A stretch of 64,000 nucleotides of DNA from Vibrio gallaecicus (lineage in GTDB: Bacteria; Pseudomonadota; Gammaproteobacteria; Enterobacterales; Vibrionaceae). The number at the start of each line of letters is the position of its first letter. Within the stretch, counting starts at the first letter, position 1. Positions 1-9,677 of the stretch are shown piece after piece. The notes under the pieces are model-generated. The model was not told the DNA's origin, searched no databases, and worked only from the letters and a program-made list of their open reading frames with translations. The DNA lies in the NCBI RefSeq assembly GCF_024347495.1, contig NZ_AP025490.1, positions 2,480,001 to 2,544,000 on the forward strand, given 5' to 3'. The position numbers were made by a program, and so were the translations under genes.

Positions 1-978
1 TATGTGTTGATGGGCGCTCTAATTAAAGTAAGAGGTGTCGGCTTTATTCACAAACTGCTTCCGCCGGTGGTAGTTGGTCCTGTAATCATGGTTATCGGTT
101 TAGGTCTGGCGCCTGTTGCGGTAAACATGGCTTTAGGTAAAACAGGAGATGGTGCAGTTCAGCTTGTTGATGCTGACGCGGCACTTTGGATTTCTTCGAT
201 TTCACTGCTAGTAACGATCGTCGTCAGTGTATTCTCAAAAGGCTTCCTGAAGCTGTTGCCGATTTTCTCTGGTATTGTCGCGGGATACGTCACGAGCTTA
301 GTGTATGGTGCGGTAGACTTCACCCCAGTAGCTCAAGCATCTTGGTTAGCTTTACCAAACTTCACAACACCTGAGTTCAACATCAACGCCATCCTATTCA
401 TGATATTTGTTGCGATTGCTCCAGCTGTCGAGCACGTTGGTGACATGCTTGCTATCTCTAATGTGACAGGCAAAGACTACCTTAAGAAACCCGGTTTGCA
501 CCGCACTATCACTGGCGACGGTGTAGCAACGATTGCTGCTTCTATGTTGGGCGCCCCGCCAAACACAACCTATAGTGAAGTAACAGGTGCTGTAATGCTT
601 ACTAAGGCATTTAATCCAGTGATCATGACTTGGGCTGCGGTGACAGCAATCGTTCTTGCGTTGGTAGGTAAGCTCGGCGCTCTACTGCAAACGATCCCAG
701 TTCCAGTAATGGGCGGCATCATGATTCTACTGTTTGGTTCTATTGCAACAGTCGGTTTGAATACCCTCATTAAAAATAATGTAGACCTTCACAAATCACG
801 TAATCTAGTGATTGTGGGCATTACTTTAGTTTTTGGTATAGGTGGCATGGCATTTGGCATCGGTGATTTCAGCCTACAAGGTGTAAGCTTATGCGGTATC
901 GTTGCAATATTACTTAATCTAGTGCTTCCAGAAGAGCTAGGTGACAACACTGTAGTAGACAAAGCTCAAATCGATTAA
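1..978 (+). CDS. uraA: Uracil permease UraA, 3' part only
   Basis: The reading frame is open from the first base, so this is the C-terminal part (about 325 residues) of a protein normally 410-430 long. It resembles NCS2-family uracil:proton symporters, which sit in the inner membrane. Visible family marks are the VEHVGD segment and the NTTYSE segment, which carry the two membrane-embedded glutamates used for uracil and proton binding in E. coli UraA, and several long hydrophobic helices. It converges on upp, whose enzyme converts imported uracil to UMP; in E. coli the two are co-directional, here they face each other across a shared terminator. The N-terminus and promoter lie outside the window. 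Confidence 0.93.
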   Translation, partial: YVLMGALIKVRGVGFIHKLLPPVVVGPVIMVIGLGLAPVAVNMALGKTGDGAVQLVDADAALWISSISLLVTIVVSVFSKGFLKLLPIFSGIVAGYVTSLVYGAVDFTPVAQASWLALPNFTTPEFNINAILFMIFVAIAPAVEHVGDMLAISNVTGKDYLKKPGLHRTITGDGVATIAASMLGAPPNTTYSEVTGAVMLTKAFNPVIMTWAAVTAIVLALVGKLGALLQTIPVPVMGGIMILLFGSIATVGLNTLIKNNVDLHKSRNLVIVGITLVFGIGGMAFGIGDFSLQGVSLCGIVAILLNLVLPEELGDNTVVDKAQID

Positions 979-1024
979 TCAGTCGTTAAGGCAACCTACA
1001 AAAAATCACAAACTAACAAGATCA

Positions 1025-1057
1025 AAAAAGGGAGAGCATCAAACGCTCTCCCTTTTT
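1025..1057. terminator. Bidirectional terminator between uraA and upp
   Basis: A 13-bp stem of five A-T pairs plus GGGAGAGC/GCTCTCCC, with a 7-base loop. It has A-runs on one side and T-runs on the other, so it can serve both convergent genes. Confidence 0.88.
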
Positions 1058-1127
1058 ATTAATGCGGTTAATTAAGCCAATTCAGCGAGTAAAAAACTGT
1101 TCAGATTAACTTAAACAAAAAACCGAA

Positions 1128-1754
1128 TTACTTAGTACCGAAGATTTTATCGCCTGCATCACCAAGACCTGGAACAATGTAGCCCTTGTCGTTTAGCTTC
1201 TCATCGATTGCAGCAGTGTAAAGCTCAACATCTGGGTGTGCTTTTTCTAGAGCAGCAATGCCTTCAGGAGCAGCAACAAGTACAAGTACTTTAAATACTT
1301 TACAGCCTTGCTCTTTTAGAAGGTCTAGAGTTGCAATCATAGAACCGCCAGTTGCTAACATTGGATCAACAACTAGAGCAATACGCTCATCAATGTTAGA
1401 TGCTAGCTTGTTGAAGTATGGTACAGGCTCTAGTGTTTCTTCGTCACGGTAGATACCAACCACACTGATACGAGCACTTGGCATGTGCTCAAGTACACCA
1501 TCCATCATACCTAAACCAGCACGAAGAATTGGCACTACGGTTACTTTCTTACCTTTGATTTGGTCAACTTCTACTGGGCCGTTCCAACCATTAATGGTTA
1601 CTCGCTCAGTCTCGAAATCAGATGTCGCTTCATACGTTAGAAGGCTACCCACTTCTGTTGCTAGCTCACGAAAACGCTTAGTGCTAATGTCACCTTCACG
1701 CATCAGGCCAATTTTATGTTTTACTAGCGGGTGTTTCACTTCAACAACTTTCAT
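1128..1754 (-). CDS. upp: Uracil phosphoribosyltransferase
   Basis: Cytoplasmic salvage enzyme that makes UMP from uracil and PRPP. The start is set at the ATG giving [14 protein letters not shown], 208 residues, the usual length. A GGAG lies six bases upstream of it, whereas an upstream in-frame TTG would add five residues without a good ribosome site. The PRPP loop [11 protein letters not shown] and the C-terminal uracil-binding segment [12 protein letters not shown] are both present. It is divergent from purM and convergent with uraA. Confidence 0.96.
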   Translation of the reverse strand: MKVVEVKHPLVKHKIGLMREGDISTKRFRELATEVGSLLTYEATSDFETERVTINGWNGPVEVDQIKGKKVTVVPILRAGLGMMDGVLEHMPSARISVVGIYRDEETLEPVPYFNKLASNIDERIALVVDPMLATGGSMIATLDLLKEQGCKVFKVLVLVAAPEGIAALEKAHPDVELYTAAIDEKLNDKGYIVPGLGDAGDKIFGTK

Positions 1755-1842
1755 TTCCAACTCCGGCAATATTTAAACAAACCTGTAGATTATACACGAA
1801 TTTTGTGGTTATTTCAGAATCTTTATTCTAATAAAAAAAACC

Positions 1843-1882
1843 GCGCAAACGTTTGCTCTTCGTAATCAAGCCCTGTTAGAAT
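1843..1882 (+). promoter_or_regulatory. PurR operator and purM promoter
   Basis: Bases 1843-1858 read GCGCAAACGTTTGCTC, close to the PurR consensus ACGCAAACGTTTTCGT and centred on AAACGTTT. It overlaps a possible -35 (TTGCTC, 1853-1858), and TAGAAT at 1877-1882 fits a -10 about 42 bases before the purM start. Repression of purM by PurR with hypoxanthine or guanine is the known enterobacterial arrangement. Confidence 0.85.
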
Positions 1883-1923
1883 AGCGCCGTTTTCACATCC
1901 AACTTAAGTTCGAGGACTATCCC

Positions 1924-2964
1924 GTGAGTGGTAATACTTCTTCTCTAAGCTACAAAGACGCTGGTGTTGATATCGATGCAGGTAACGCACTAGTAGACCG
2001 TATTAAAGGTGCTGTTAAACGCACTCGTCGCCCTGAAGTAATGGGTGGTATTGGTGGCTTTGGTGCCCTATGTGAACTTCCAACTAAATATAAAGAGCCT
2101 GTTCTCGTTTCTGGTACTGACGGCGTTGGTACTAAACTTCGCCTTGCTCTGGATCTGAAAAAGCACGACACAATTGGTATTGACCTTGTGGCTATGTGTG
2201 TGAACGACTTAATCGTTCAAGGTGGTGAACCTCTTTTCTTCCTAGATTACTACGCGACTGGCAAATTAGATGTTGATACTGCAGCTGATGTAGTTTCTGG
2301 TATTGCTGAAGGTTGTGTTCAAGCAGGTTGTGCGCTTATCGGTGGTGAAACTGCTGAAATGCCAGGCATGTATGAAGGCGACGACTATGACGTAGCTGGT
2401 TTCTGTGTGGGTGTTGTTGAAAAAGCAAACATCATTGATGGCACAAAAGTAGCAGCGGGCGATGCTCTTATTGCTGTTGGCTCAAGCGGTCCTCACTCAA
2501 ACGGTTACTCTCTAATTCGTAAAGTTCTAGAAGTTTCTGGTGCTGATAAGAGTGAAGAACTAGAAGGTCGCACGATTGGCGAACACCTATTAGAGCCGAC
2601 TAAAATTTACATCAAATCAGCACTTAAAATGATTGCAGAACATGACATTCATGCTATCTCGCACATTACTGGTGGTGGTTTCTGGGAAAACATCCCTCGC
2701 GTACTTCCTGAAGGTACGAAAGCCGTAATTGATGGTAAGAGCTGGGAATGGCCTTCTATCTTTAACTGGCTACAAGAGAAAGGTAACGTGGAAACATTCG
2801 AAATGTACCGCACTTTCAACTGTGGTGTAGGTCTTGTGGTTGCTTTACCGAAAGATCAAGCAGATGCTGCTGTCGAACTACTGAAAGCTGAAGGCGAAAA
2901 CGCTTGGGTTATCGGTGAGATTGCCAATGCTGAAGCTGGTGAAGAACAAGTAGAAATCAACTAA
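1924..2964 (+). CDS. purM: Phosphoribosylformylglycinamidine cyclo-ligase (AIR synthetase)
   Basis: Catalyses the ATP-dependent ring closure of FGAM to aminoimidazole ribonucleotide, step five of purine synthesis. The 346-residue length matches the family. It begins with GTG followed by [17 protein letters not shown], the family's N-terminus. Glycine-rich nucleotide-binding segments are visible, such as [10 protein letters not shown] and [15 protein letters not shown]. It is followed 174 bases later by purN, as in E. coli purMN, although a strong hairpin lies between them. Confidence 0.97.
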   Translation: MSGNTSSLSYKDAGVDIDAGNALVDRIKGAVKRTRRPEVMGGIGGFGALCELPTKYKEPVLVSGTDGVGTKLRLALDLKKHDTIGIDLVAMCVNDLIVQGGEPLFFLDYYATGKLDVDTAADVVSGIAEGCVQAGCALIGGETAEMPGMYEGDDYDVAGFCVGVVEKANIIDGTKVAAGDALIAVGSSGPHSNGYSLIRKVLEVSGADKSEELEGRTIGEHLLEPTKIYIKSALKMIAEHDIHAISHITGGGFWENIPRVLPEGTKAVIDGKSWEWPSIFNWLQEKGNVETFEMYRTFNCGVGLVVALPKDQADAAVELLKAEGENAWVIGEIANAEAGEEQVEIN

Positions 2965-3015
2965 TAGCCTATTATCTGATTTGGTTTTATCCAAAACATT
3001 ATTAGTGAATTTCAC

Positions 3016-3041
3016 GAATGAGGACCTTATGGTCCTCATTC
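3016..3041 (+). terminator. Hairpin between purM and purN
   Basis: Perfect 11-bp stem (GAATGAGGACC/GGTCCTCATTC) with a TTAT loop. It is not followed by a clean T-run, so it may be a partial terminator or an mRNA-stabilising structure. Confidence 0.6.
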
Positions 3042-3138
3042 TGCTATTTAGCCCCCAGAAAACCTTAAAATGTATAGGTACATTACATAAAGCTTATTCA
3101 CTATAAATGTACTTTGAACAAACGAGTTAGACTACCGC

Positions 3139-3777
3139 ATGAAAAATATTGTTGTTTTAATTTCAGGAAACGGAAGTAACCTTCAAGCCATTCTCGATGC
3201 TTGCGAGGACAATATCATCGACGCTTCTGTAAAAGCGGTCTTTTCAAATAAAGAGGACGCTTTCGGTTTAGAGCGCGCAAGATCAGCTAATGTTCCTGCT
3301 CGTAGTCTAAGCCCTAAAGCTTACGAATCTCGTGAATTGTTTGATATTGAGTTAATGAAGCAAATCGATGAATACCAGCCAGATTTAATTGTTCTTGCTG
3401 GCTATATGCGAATCTTAAGCCCTGAGTTTGTTCGTCATTACTTAGGTAAAATGATCAATATTCACCCATCACTACTTCCTAAATATCCTGGTCTGCATAC
3501 CCACCAGCGCGCTATTGATGCTAAAGATACCGAGCATGGAACAAGTGTGCATTTTGTTACGGAAGAATTAGATGGCGGTCCGGTTATATTACAAGCCAAA
3601 GTACCGGTTTTCTCCGATGACGACTCCGATGCGTTGGCTAACCGTGTTCTGACTCAAGAGCATAATATTTACCCTCTAGTCAGCAAATGGTTTATTGAAG
3701 GTCGATTAGAGATGAATAACGGAAAAGCACTGTTAGACGGTGAATGTTTAGGTCAACACGGCTACGCCGAAGAATAG
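3139..3777 (+). CDS. purN: Phosphoribosylglycinamide formyltransferase 1
   Basis: Transfers a formyl group from 10-formyl-THF to GAR in purine synthesis. The 212 residues match the family. The N-terminal loop ISGNGSNLQAI binds substrate. The segment INIHPSLLPKYPG carries the catalytic Asn and His, and the catalytic Asp lies near TEELDGGPVI. It lies downstream of purM in the same direction, is probably partly co-transcribed with it, and is closed by a strong terminator. Confidence 0.97.
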   Translation: MKNIVVLISGNGSNLQAILDACEDNIIDASVKAVFSNKEDAFGLERARSANVPARSLSPKAYESRELFDIELMKQIDEYQPDLIVLAGYMRILSPEFVRHYLGKMINIHPSLLPKYPGLHTHQRAIDAKDTEHGTSVHFVTEELDGGPVILQAKVPVFSDDDSDALANRVLTQEHNIYPLVSKWFIEGRLEMNNGKALLDGECLGQHGYAEE

Positions 3778-3797
3778 CAACAAGTGAACAATCAAAT

Positions 3798-3839
3798 AAA
3801 AAGCCGCTTAAACTAAAAGCTCAGTTTAAGCGGCTTTTT
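3798..3839. terminator. Terminator after purN
   Basis: A 17-bp stem, AAAAAGCCGCTTAAACT with its complement, separated by about 8 bases. A-rich and T-rich flanks allow it to act in both directions, for purN and for yafJ. Confidence 0.9.
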
Positions 3840-3861
3840 AATGAGTGCTATAAAATCATAC

Positions 3862-3936
3862 TCACTCGTTAACTGTCTGTAATTAACTACCCAAGCTGTA
3901 GTTAACTATCATAGATTAGCTATGAACAGCTAACTA
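3862..3936 (-). repeat. Degenerate 14-bp tandem repeat downstream of yafJ
   Basis: Read on the minus strand, three adjacent 14-mers TAGTTAGCTGTTCA, TAGCTAATCTATGA and TAGTTAACTACAGC (3923-3936, 3909-3922, 3895-3908) are followed after five bases by TAGTTAATTACAGA and CAGTTAACGAGTGA (3876-3889, 3862-3875). The array starts about 25 bases after the yafJ stop codon and ends before the shared terminator. Confidence 0.7.
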
Positions 3937-3961
3937 CATAGCAGAAACGTAACAGAAACTG

Positions 3962-4816
3962 TTAGCAATCACTGGTTAAAGGTGCCGTGGGAGCCTGGCT
4001 CAACACTTTTTTCGGGGCGTAAGCCACATCTGAAAGCTGCCCATGATTACTATCCACCATTTCGCCAAAGTGGAACAGTGTGAACTCCCCTGGCTTCATA
4101 CGACACCATTCCTCGTTATCTGTTAAAGGCTGGGTCGCCACAACAGACACCACATCATTCGGCGTCGTTTCTTCTTGGAAGTTAATCTCAACATCTTCGT
4201 CGATTAGACTCGCTTTCCCGAAAGGAGCACGTCGTGTAATCCAGTACAAATGGTTAGTGCAATAAGTCATTACATACTCACCATCACTCAGCAGCATATT
4301 AAATACGCCTTTTTCTCTGAGGGTATCGCAGCACTGCGCAACAAAGCGGAACATGCTTTCTTGATCTTGTGGTGGCTCTGGGTAACGTTCTTCTAATTGC
4401 TTTAATAGCCAACAAAAAGAAAGCTCACTGTCTGTTTGACCAACAGGACGAAAGCGACCACTTTTTAGATCATCATAATCCGTAAGCTGACCGTTATGAG
4501 CAAATGTCCAATACCTTCCCCATAGTTCTCGCGTGAATGGGTGAGTATTTTCTAAATTCACTCCACCTCGGTTTGCCTGACGAATATGGCTAACAACAGC
4601 GCAGCTCTTAATTGGATAGTTTTGAACAAGTTCAGCAATTTTAGATTCACAGCTAGGATTAGGATCTTTGAACGTCCTAAAGCCCTTTCCTTCATAAAAA
4701 GTAATACCCCATCCGTCTCTATGCGGACCAGTATTCCCCCCACGTTGAATGAGCCCTGTAAAACTAAAGCATATATCAGTTGGCACATTGGCGCTCATAC
4801 CGAGCAATTCACACAT
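3962..4816 (-). CDS. yafJ: Class II glutamine amidotransferase, YafJ family
   Basis: The protein begins MCELLGMSANVP, so after removal of Met the catalytic Cys is N-terminal, as in the class II (Ntn) glutamine amidotransferase fold. Other GATase2 features are HRDGWGITFYEG, SHIRQANRGGV, TFAHNGQL and TDSELSFCWLL. The substrate of E. coli YafJ is not established to my knowledge. At 284 residues it is about 30 longer than the E. coli protein, because of a C-terminal tail. It lies 107 bases downstream of gmhA in the same direction, as in E. coli, so the two may form an operon. The ammonia acceptor is unknown. Confidence 0.88.
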   Translation of the reverse strand: MCELLGMSANVPTDICFSFTGLIQRGGNTGPHRDGWGITFYEGKGFRTFKDPNPSCESKIAELVQNYPIKSCAVVSHIRQANRGGVNLENTHPFTRELWGRYWTFAHNGQLTDYDDLKSGRFRPVGQTDSELSFCWLLKQLEERYPEPPQDQESMFRFVAQCCDTLREKGVFNMLLSDGEYVMTYCTNHLYWITRRAPFGKASLIDEDVEINFQEETTPNDVVSVVATQPLTDNEEWCRMKPGEFTLFHFGEMVDSNHGQLSDVAYAPKKVLSQAPTAPLTSDC

Positions 4817-4923
4817 GGTCTAACCTACTCCCTTGTTATCACCATCATTGGAGCAAAGCATGCTCCAATTTATATCTGTTTAATTCACTATAAATTCTGT
4901 TTAACTAACTTTAGATATAGCGA

Positions 4924-5499
4924 TTATTCCATTTCTTTTTCAACAAGCTGAATAACAATATGGATAATTTTAATATGTACTTCTTGAATACGGTCTGCGT
5001 AGCCAAAATGTGGCACACGGATTTCAATATCTGCACAACCAGCCATTTTACCGCCATCTTTACCGGTTAAAGCAATGGTCTTCATACCCTTTGCTTGCGC
5101 CGCCTCAATCGCTTTTAAAATGTTGCTAGAGTTACCTGAAGTCGACAAACCAAACAACACATCGCCTTTACGGCCAACCGCTTCTACATAACGAGAAAAT
5201 ACGTGATCGTAGCCAAAATCATTACTCACGCAAGAAAGGTGGCTTGGATCTGAAATTGCGATACCCGCATAACCTGGACGATTCTCACGGTATCGACCTG
5301 TTAGCTCTTCAGCAAAATGCATAGCATCACAATGCGAACCACCATTACCACAAGAAAGAACTTTGCCATCTTGCTTAAAAGAATCTGCGATCATTTTAGC
5401 TGCGGCTTCTATCTGAGCAATATTATGATCATCACTTAAAAATTTATTTAGAACGTCAGCAGCTTCGTTCAATTCACTTTTGATTAGGTCTTGGTACAT
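4924..5499 (-). CDS. gmhA: Sedoheptulose-7-phosphate isomerase
   Basis: First step of ADP-heptose synthesis for the LPS inner core, converting sedoheptulose 7-phosphate to D-glycero-D-manno-heptose 7-phosphate. It is a 191-residue SIS-domain protein with [18 protein letters not shown] near residue 50 and the sugar-phosphate loop [11 protein letters not shown] near residue 118. It is divergent from fadE and followed by yafJ, the E. coli order. The later-acting phosphatase gmhB lies at about 61.5 kb in this window. Confidence 0.96.
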   Translation of the reverse strand: MYQDLIKSELNEAADVLNKFLSDDHNIAQIEAAAKMIADSFKQDGKVLSCGNGGSHCDAMHFAEELTGRYRENRPGYAGIAISDPSHLSCVSNDFGYDHVFSRYVEAVGRKGDVLFGLSTSGNSSNILKAIEAAQAKGMKTIALTGKDGGKMAGCADIEIRVPHFGYADRIQEVHIKIIHIVIQLVEKEME

Positions 5500-5845
5500 A
5501 AGGCTTATCTCTTATATTAGTTCACGCAGCGTATCGCTCGTAAAGTGAGAACTGAAGGTTATTCCTTCTATTATCTGAGTTTACCCAGAAACATTTCATA
5601 GTGTCGACACTTAAGCTAAAAGATTGCCACGTTAATTCTCTTCCTAAGCCGAAACTGAGCACTTCTTCACCGCCCACCTCTCATAATTAGAACTTTAACT
5701 CTACTTAGATCACTTTTTATGCAGTTAGGGATTTTACAAATATTCAACAATTCAATTACACTTAACTGGTTCGACCTCTTTATTAGCTTACATAAAAAAT
5801 TTTAGTAACTAAAAACAAGAATAATGTCTGAAAAGGAAATCAACA
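5500..5845. other. Intergenic region between gmhA and fadE
   Basis: 346 bases separating divergent genes. It holds the FadR box described separately and presumably both promoters. I see no open frame with a ribosome site and no convincing RNA gene. Confidence 0.7.
5764..5780 (+). promoter_or_regulatory. FadR operator upstream of fadE
   Basis: AACTGGTTCGACCTCTT matches 14 of the 16 defined positions of the FadR consensus AACTGGTCNGACCTGTT. It lies about 65 bases before the fadE start, which fits repression of beta-oxidation in the absence of long-chain acyl-CoA. Confidence 0.85.
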
Positions 5846-8290
5846 ATGGACATATTGCTCTCCCTACTCTGCGTCACTTTAACTGCTGGTGTGTGCTTAT
5901 ATCATCGCCTTAGCTTAACTCGTGCTCTATTAGCCATTACGCTGGTAATGATAGGGCTAACCTTTAATGGAAACATAGGTGCTACGGGTTGGTTAACTTA
6001 CTTACTGTTCACTGCAATTTTCGCTGTGCCAAGTATTAGACAAACCCTAATTAGCCAAAAAGCCTTAGTTCTGTTTAAAAAAGTGCTGCCTGCTATGTCT
6101 CAAACCGAGAAAGAGGCACTAGATGCTGGTACGGTTTGGTGGGAAGCCGAACTTTTTAAAGGCAAACCACAGTGGGAGAAGCTTCAACAAATCCCTGCGC
6201 CATCGCTATCTAAAGAAGAACAAAAATTTTTAGATGGACCCGTTAATCACGTCTGCGAAATGGTCAGTGATTATCACGTAACTCATGAACTGGCAGATCT
6301 ACCGCCAGAAGTATGGCAATACCTCAAAGACCATAAATTTTTCGCGATGATCATTAAGAAAAAATATGGTGGCTTGGAATTTTCAGCTTATGCACAGTCT
6401 CTGGTATTACAAAAGCTAACGGGTGTCTCAAGCGTTCTATCTTCTACTGTTGGTGTTCCTAACTCCCTAGGTCCAGGTGAGTTATTACAACACTACGGCA
6501 CAGAAGATCAAAAAGACTACTACCTGCCCCGCCTAGCAGAAGGGAAAGAGATTCCATGTTTTGCTTTGACCAGCCCTGAAGCAGGTTCAGATGCAGGTTC
6601 TATCCCTGACTATGGCATAGTCTGCAAAGGTGAATGGGAAGGTAAGCAAGTACTCGGTATGCGTCTGACTTGGAATAAACGCTATATAACACTAGCACCA
6701 GTGGCAACCGTGCTTGGTCTTGCTTTTAAGCTACGAGATCCTGAAGGTTTACTGGGTGATAAGGAAGATCTAGGGATCACTTGTGCCCTGATTCCAACTG
6801 ACTTAAAAGGTGTTGAAATTGGTAACCGCCACTTCCCATTAAATGTTCCTTTCCAAAATGGTCCAACTCAAGCTCAAGATTTATTTGTGCCGATGGACTT
6901 CATCATTGGCGGTTCGAAAATGGCAGGTCAAGGTTGGAGAATGCTGGTTGAATGTCTTTCAGTTGGTCGTGGTATTACTTTGCCTTCCAACTCGACTGGA
7001 GGCATAAAAACAGCCGCTCTTGCAACTGGAGCTTATGCTCGTATTCGTCGTCAATTCAAACAGCCTATCGGGCGTATGGAAGGAGTGGAAGAACCACTAG
7101 CTCGCCTTGCAGGTAATGCTTATGTTCTAGATGCTGCAAGTACTCTAACCGTAGCGGGAATTGATCTAGGCGAGAAACCTTCTGTTATCTCAGCCATTGT
7201 AAAGTACCATTGTACCCATCGTGGACAGCGCAGCATTATTGATGCAATGGATATAGTTGGTGGTAGAGGGATTTGCTTAGGTCCATCTAACTTCCTAGCT
7301 CGTAGCTACCAAGGTGCGCCTATTGCAATCACCGTTGAAGGGGCGAATATTCTGACTCGTTCTATGATTATCTACGGACAAGGCGCGATTCGCTGCCATC
7401 CTTATGTTTTAGAAGAAATGGAAGCCGCTTATTCCGATGATGCTAACTCTGTAGAAAAATTCGATTCTGCACTTGCAGGGCATGTAAGTTTCACACTCAG
7501 TAACTTTGTCCGCAGCTTCTGGTTAGGTTTAACCGATGGTATTGGGTCTAACTCTCCAGCTAAAGATGAAACTAAACGTTACTACCAGCAGCTCAACCGC
7601 TACAGTGCAAACTTGGCATTCCTTTCAGATGTTTCGATGGCAGTGCTTGGTGGTTCATTAAAACGAAGAGAACGTTTATCGGCGAGGCTTGGAGACATTC
7701 TTAGCCAACTTTATTTAAGCTCTGCAACCTTAAAACGTTATGAAAGCGACGGCAGACATAGCGAAGATTTAGCTTTAGTTCACTGGGGTATGCAAGATAG
7801 CCTACAACAAGCTGAAGTTGCCATTGATGAATTCTTGATGAACTTCCCTAACCCAATCCTTGGTCGTGCGTTACGCGTAATTCTAATGCCATTTGGTCGT
7901 GTTCGCCGCGCGCCAAGTGACAAACTGGATAGCCAAGTGGCGCATATTATCCAAACACCAAGTGCTACTCGTTCACGTATAGGTCGAGGCCAATACCTAG
8001 AACCTACAGAGCACAATGCCGTAGGGAAAATAGAACAAGCTTTAGAAATCATTCTGAAAGCCGAACCTCTGTTCGACCGCGTTTGTAAAGAAACTCATAA
8101 AAAGAGACCTTTCCTTCGCTTAGATCTGATCGCTGATATTGGGCTAGAAAAAGGCATCTTAAACGCGCAAGAAGCCGAGCTATTAAAAACAGCTGAAGTA
8201 CATCGTTTATACACAATTAACGTCGATGACTTTAACCCAGAGGAATTAGCAGCAAAACCTCAGTACCCAACGATTGAGAACGTCGCTTAG
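5846..8290 (+). CDS. fadE: Acyl-CoA dehydrogenase FadE
   Basis: First oxidation step of fatty-acid beta-oxidation, acyl-CoA to trans-2-enoyl-CoA, using FAD. At 814 residues it has the length of E. coli FadE. Residues 1-75 contain hydrophobic helices that probably hold it at the membrane. The dehydrogenase domain follows ([51 protein letters not shown]), then the C-terminal FadE-specific region. AAGGA eight bases upstream supports the start. It lies alone behind a FadR box and is closed by a terminator. Confidence 0.96.
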   Translation: MDILLSLLCVTLTAGVCLYHRLSLTRALLAITLVMIGLTFNGNIGATGWLTYLLFTAIFAVPSIRQTLISQKALVLFKKVLPAMSQTEKEALDAGTVWWEAELFKGKPQWEKLQQIPAPSLSKEEQKFLDGPVNHVCEMVSDYHVTHELADLPPEVWQYLKDHKFFAMIIKKKYGGLEFSAYAQSLVLQKLTGVSSVLSSTVGVPNSLGPGELLQHYGTEDQKDYYLPRLAEGKEIPCFALTSPEAGSDAGSIPDYGIVCKGEWEGKQVLGMRLTWNKRYITLAPVATVLGLAFKLRDPEGLLGDKEDLGITCALIPTDLKGVEIGNRHFPLNVPFQNGPTQAQDLFVPMDFIIGGSKMAGQGWRMLVECLSVGRGITLPSNSTGGIKTAALATGAYARIRRQFKQPIGRMEGVEEPLARLAGNAYVLDAASTLTVAGIDLGEKPSVISAIVKYHCTHRGQRSIIDAMDIVGGRGICLGPSNFLARSYQGAPIAITVEGANILTRSMIIYGQGAIRCHPYVLEEMEAAYSDDANSVEKFDSALAGHVSFTLSNFVRSFWLGLTDGIGSNSPAKDETKRYYQQLNRYSANLAFLSDVSMAVLGGSLKRRERLSARLGDILSQLYLSSATLKRYESDGRHSEDLALVHWGMQDSLQQAEVAIDEFLMNFPNPILGRALRVILMPFGRVRRAPSDKLDSQVAHIIQTPSATRSRIGRGQYLEPTEHNAVGKIEQALEIILKAEPLFDRVCKETHKKRPFLRLDLIADIGLEKGILNAQEAELLKTAEVHRLYTINVDDFNPEELAAKPQYPTIENVA

Positions 8291-8336
8291 TTTATTGTTT
8301 CTAAGTACATTTAAATTCAATCTAGTACACTCAATA

Positions 8337-8364
8337 AAAAAGGGACTCTGATGAGTCCCTTTCT
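8337..8364 (+). terminator. Terminator after fadE
   Basis: Stem AGGGACTC/GAGTCCCT with a TGAT loop, extended by A-T pairs and ending in TTTC. Confidence 0.85.
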
Positions 8365-8369
8365 GTTTG

Positions 8370-8414
8370 TTCTATCTTCTATCTTCTATCTTCTATCTTC
8401 TATCTTCTATCTTC
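8370..8414 (-). repeat. Heptanucleotide tandem repeat, TTCTATC on the plus strand
   Basis: Six perfect copies of TTCTATC (8370-8411) plus a partial copy (8412-8414). In the direction of the neighbouring minus-strand gene the unit is GATAGAA. It begins four bases after that gene's stop codon (8419-8421) and ends just before the fadE terminator. Confidence 0.97.
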
Positions 8415-8418
8415 ACGA

Positions 8419-9669
8419 TTATTTCTTAGGAGCCTGTAATTGCATCTCTGGCATTGCTTGTTTCTTAGCCTTTATCTTTCTAATCACAAACCAAATCAAC
8501 AGCCCTAAAAGGATTGCAACTACGTTTCCAACGCCAATGATAATCATATTTTTTTGTCTATCAGCTTCTCTTTGCTCTAAGATGCGTTGCTCTTCTTCTA
8601 GCTTTTTCTGTTCCGCTAAAGCCGCTTCTTGTAATCTTCTAGATTCAGCTAGATCAATTTCTTCAACCACACTATAAGTATGCTCTTGAATTGGGAACAT
8701 CAACGGACGCTTAGTTGAAGCATCATTAGCAAACACTTTACCGAACCATGAATAAATCCCTAATTCACCATTAAAATTAATAGTAAGCGGGACTTTCATT
8801 TCATCAGTGCCAGCCTGACCTTGCTCATAGTAAACATATTCATCAGGCGCTTTATGTTCAATATGGACAGCTAATGTGCCAGGTTCAATCATCCCCTGCT
8901 CACCAGAAACCACCACACTATGAGGTTTTCCTTCTTTTCTGGATTGGATGAAAGTAGTCGAAATCGGCGAAGGGTAAACTAAAACTTCTTGCTCCTGAGC
9001 TCTAAGAAAGACTCCATTGCCTGAAGTAATTCGCACTCGGTATTTTCCCGGTTCGATATCAACGGGCAGAGCAACGGTAAACACTCCGTCACCAGGTATT
9101 TCATCCAAACCTTCACCGTCATCGGCAAACTCACCCATAACCATAGGAATTGGGCGAGCTTCTTTAACTAATGTGTCTTCATTTTCAACGAACTTAGTAA
9201 AAGTGACTTTAAGCTTCACCCTATCTAAGAAATCCCGCAGGACTAAAGGCTTACCATCAGAAGAAAGGCGAGCAGTAAACTTAATGTGCTCGCTTTGATA
9301 AAGCCTATTCGGGAAGTTACCCGTTTTTAGCACAAGGTGCGAAAGGAGCTTAATATTATTCTTAGGGGAAACTTTACCAACCGCCTGCCAAGGACCAGGC
9401 ATAGGGTTATCAATCGAAATAATATCCATGGACGATTCTTCATACCAACGTACATTGTCGGCATTTCTCCACGAGTAATACTTTTTACCATCAGGGCGAA
9501 CAAGTACAACGGGTTGAGAACTTTCCGCACGATAAATTACGAAGGTAATCTGCTCAATAGTAGGGTCAACTCGAAAAAGATTATCCAACAAACTCATTGT
9601 TGATTCAGTAGCAGCTTTTGCACCAAGGCTCATCAATAACAAACAACAGGTAACCATTACCCTCAACAT
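8419..9669 (-). CDS. Conserved membrane-anchored protein of unknown function (possibly TIGR03503 family)
   Basis: A 416-residue protein with a cleavable signal peptide (about residues 1-19, ending GAKAA) and a large extracytoplasmic part. A charged coiled-coil-like stretch rich in Glu, Gln and Lys (about residues 342-370) precedes one transmembrane helix (IIIGVGNVVAILLGLLIWFV) and a short basic tail. The middle looks like beta-rich domains, with DDGEGLDEIPGDGVFTVALP resembling a sheet and loop of an Ig-like fold. From memory it resembles the TIGR03503 set of Vibrio and Shewanella proteins; I cannot confirm that here. AGGAGA upstream supports the start. It lies nine bases downstream of dnaQ, so it is probably co-transcribed. 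Confidence 0.75.
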   Translation of the reverse strand: MLRVMVTCCLLLMSLGAKAATESTMSLLDNLFRVDPTIEQITFVIYRAESSQPVVLVRPDGKKYYSWRNADNVRWYEESSMDIISIDNPMPGPWQAVGKVSPKNNIKLLSHLVLKTGNFPNRLYQSEHIKFTARLSSDGKPLVLRDFLDRVKLKVTFTKFVENEDTLVKEARPIPMVMGEFADDGEGLDEIPGDGVFTVALPVDIEPGKYRVRITSGNGVFLRAQEQEVLVYPSPISTTFIQSRKEGKPHSVVVSGEQGMIEPGTLAVHIEHKAPDEYVYYEQGQAGTDEMKVPLTINFNGELGIYSWFGKVFANDASTKRPLMFPIQEHTYSVVEEIDLAESRRLQEAALAEQKKLEEEQRILEQREADRQKNMIIIGVGNVVAILLGLLIWFVIRKIKAKKQAMPEMQLQAPKK

Positions 9670-9677
9670 ATATTCTC

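Noticed and set aside
4586..4951. Plus-strand 121-codon frame across the start of yafJ
   Set aside because: Antisense to a well-supported gene, no ribosome site, no recognisable protein.
8351..8677. Plus-strand open frame of 108 codons running through the heptamer repeat
   Set aside because: It lies mostly antisense to the 8.4 kb gene, lacks a ribosome site and owes its N-terminal residues to the repeat.
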